This document shows, in pieces, positions 63,831-64,000 of a stretch of DNA of 64,000 nucleotides. The stretch's first letter is position 1, and each line of letters begins with the position of its first letter. The notes under the pieces were generated by a model that was given only the letters and a program-made list of their open reading frames with translations, had not been told where the DNA came from and made no database searches. The DNA is from an uncultured Pelagibacteraceae bacterium (GTDB lineage: Bacteria > Pseudomonadota > Alphaproteobacteria > Pelagibacterales > Pelagibacteraceae), in the NCBI GenBank assembly GCA_902562875.1, contig CACEVB010000002.1:102045-166044 (forward strand), given 5' to 3'. The position numbers were made by a program, and so were the translations under genes.

Positions 63831-64000
63831 TTAAGAGATTTGTTCTCTATTATAAATTTTACTACTCATAACTATTCCTAGACCTATCATGGTTGCAAGC
63901 ATTGATGAGCCTCCGTATGACATTATAGGAAGTGGAGATCCAACAATAGGTAGTAATCCTAAAACCATTGACATATTAACTGTAATATAAATAAAAATTG
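63831..64000 (-). CDS. rodA: Rod shape protein RodA, C-terminal part at window edge
   Basis: The last 56 codons of a minus-strand gene whose 5' part lies beyond the window. VNMSMVLGLLPIVGSPLPIM followed by SYGGSSMLATMIGLGIVMS is the conserved C-terminus of RodA/FtsW glycosyltransferases. The GLLPIVGSPLPIMSYGG form matches RodA rather than FtsW. It builds peptidoglycan during elongation. Confidence 0.85.
   Translation of the reverse strand, partial: IFIYITVNMSMVLGLLPIVGSPLPIMSYGGSSMLATMIGLGIVMSSKIYNREQIS

Overview
The window is very AT-rich, with short intergenic gaps, many overlapping stop/start pairs and few clear Shine-Dalgarno sites. Gene content (spermidine/putrescine-type and branched-chain amino acid ABC importers, ectoine-hydrolase-like gene, polyamine-type ureohydrolase, AcnA aconitase, BamB/YfgM pair) and codon use fit a streamlined marine alphaproteobacterium of the SAR11/Pelagibacterales type. 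That placement is inference from gene content, not from a marker gene. No rRNA, tRNA, CRISPR array, transposase or phage gene was seen.

Left part (1-31977) is mostly housekeeping and nutrient uptake. It holds a cut-off cupin gene, bamB, a YfgM-like gene, acnA, a LysE exporter, csaA and argE. An aldehyde dehydrogenase and speB-like ureohydrolase follow, headed by a 37-residue membrane peptide. Next come an exported HExxH protease coupled to a cyclophilin, then a long minus-strand operon: eutA-like, doeA-like, potA, potD, potB, potC, fadN-like. potD has its own promoter and a hairpin behind it. A branched-chain amino acid system follows (livK apart; livG, livF, livH, livM together), with a ProC-like gene ahead of it and a periplasmic thioredoxin-like gene behind. 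Smaller items are an outer-membrane barrel, a DUF2805-type gene with a structured leader, a glutaredoxin, a stand-alone invasin/intimin-type (inverse autotransporter) barrel with a cysteine-containing partner, msrB, a DMT exporter and a dadA-like gene.

Right part (32105-63710) is an almost uninterrupted surface-appendage and signalling locus. It contains an apparently full type IV pilus set: pilT, fimT, pilV, pilW, pilX, pilY1, pilD, a fused pilM-pilN, pilO, pilP, a lipoprotein secretin, pilB, pilC and two pilins. Woven into it are the parts of a partner-switching relay: a CHASE2-PP2C phosphatase, a GAF-PP2C phosphatase, a STAS protein and an RsbW-type kinase, with no sigma factor in view. 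There are also a FecR-domain protein with a histone-H1-like lysine tail, a TPR-plus-barrel outer-membrane protein, and two convergent autotransporter-like proteins. The right edge cuts a rodA gene.

The strongest unexplained non-coding signal is the 491-bp gap upstream of pilMN. A 12-bp motif (CTCTAACACAAA) recurs there six times, three in each orientation. One copy fills the spacer of a good sigma-70-like promoter and another lies at its predicted start site. Together with the relay genes this suggests a dedicated control circuit for pili and surface adhesion.
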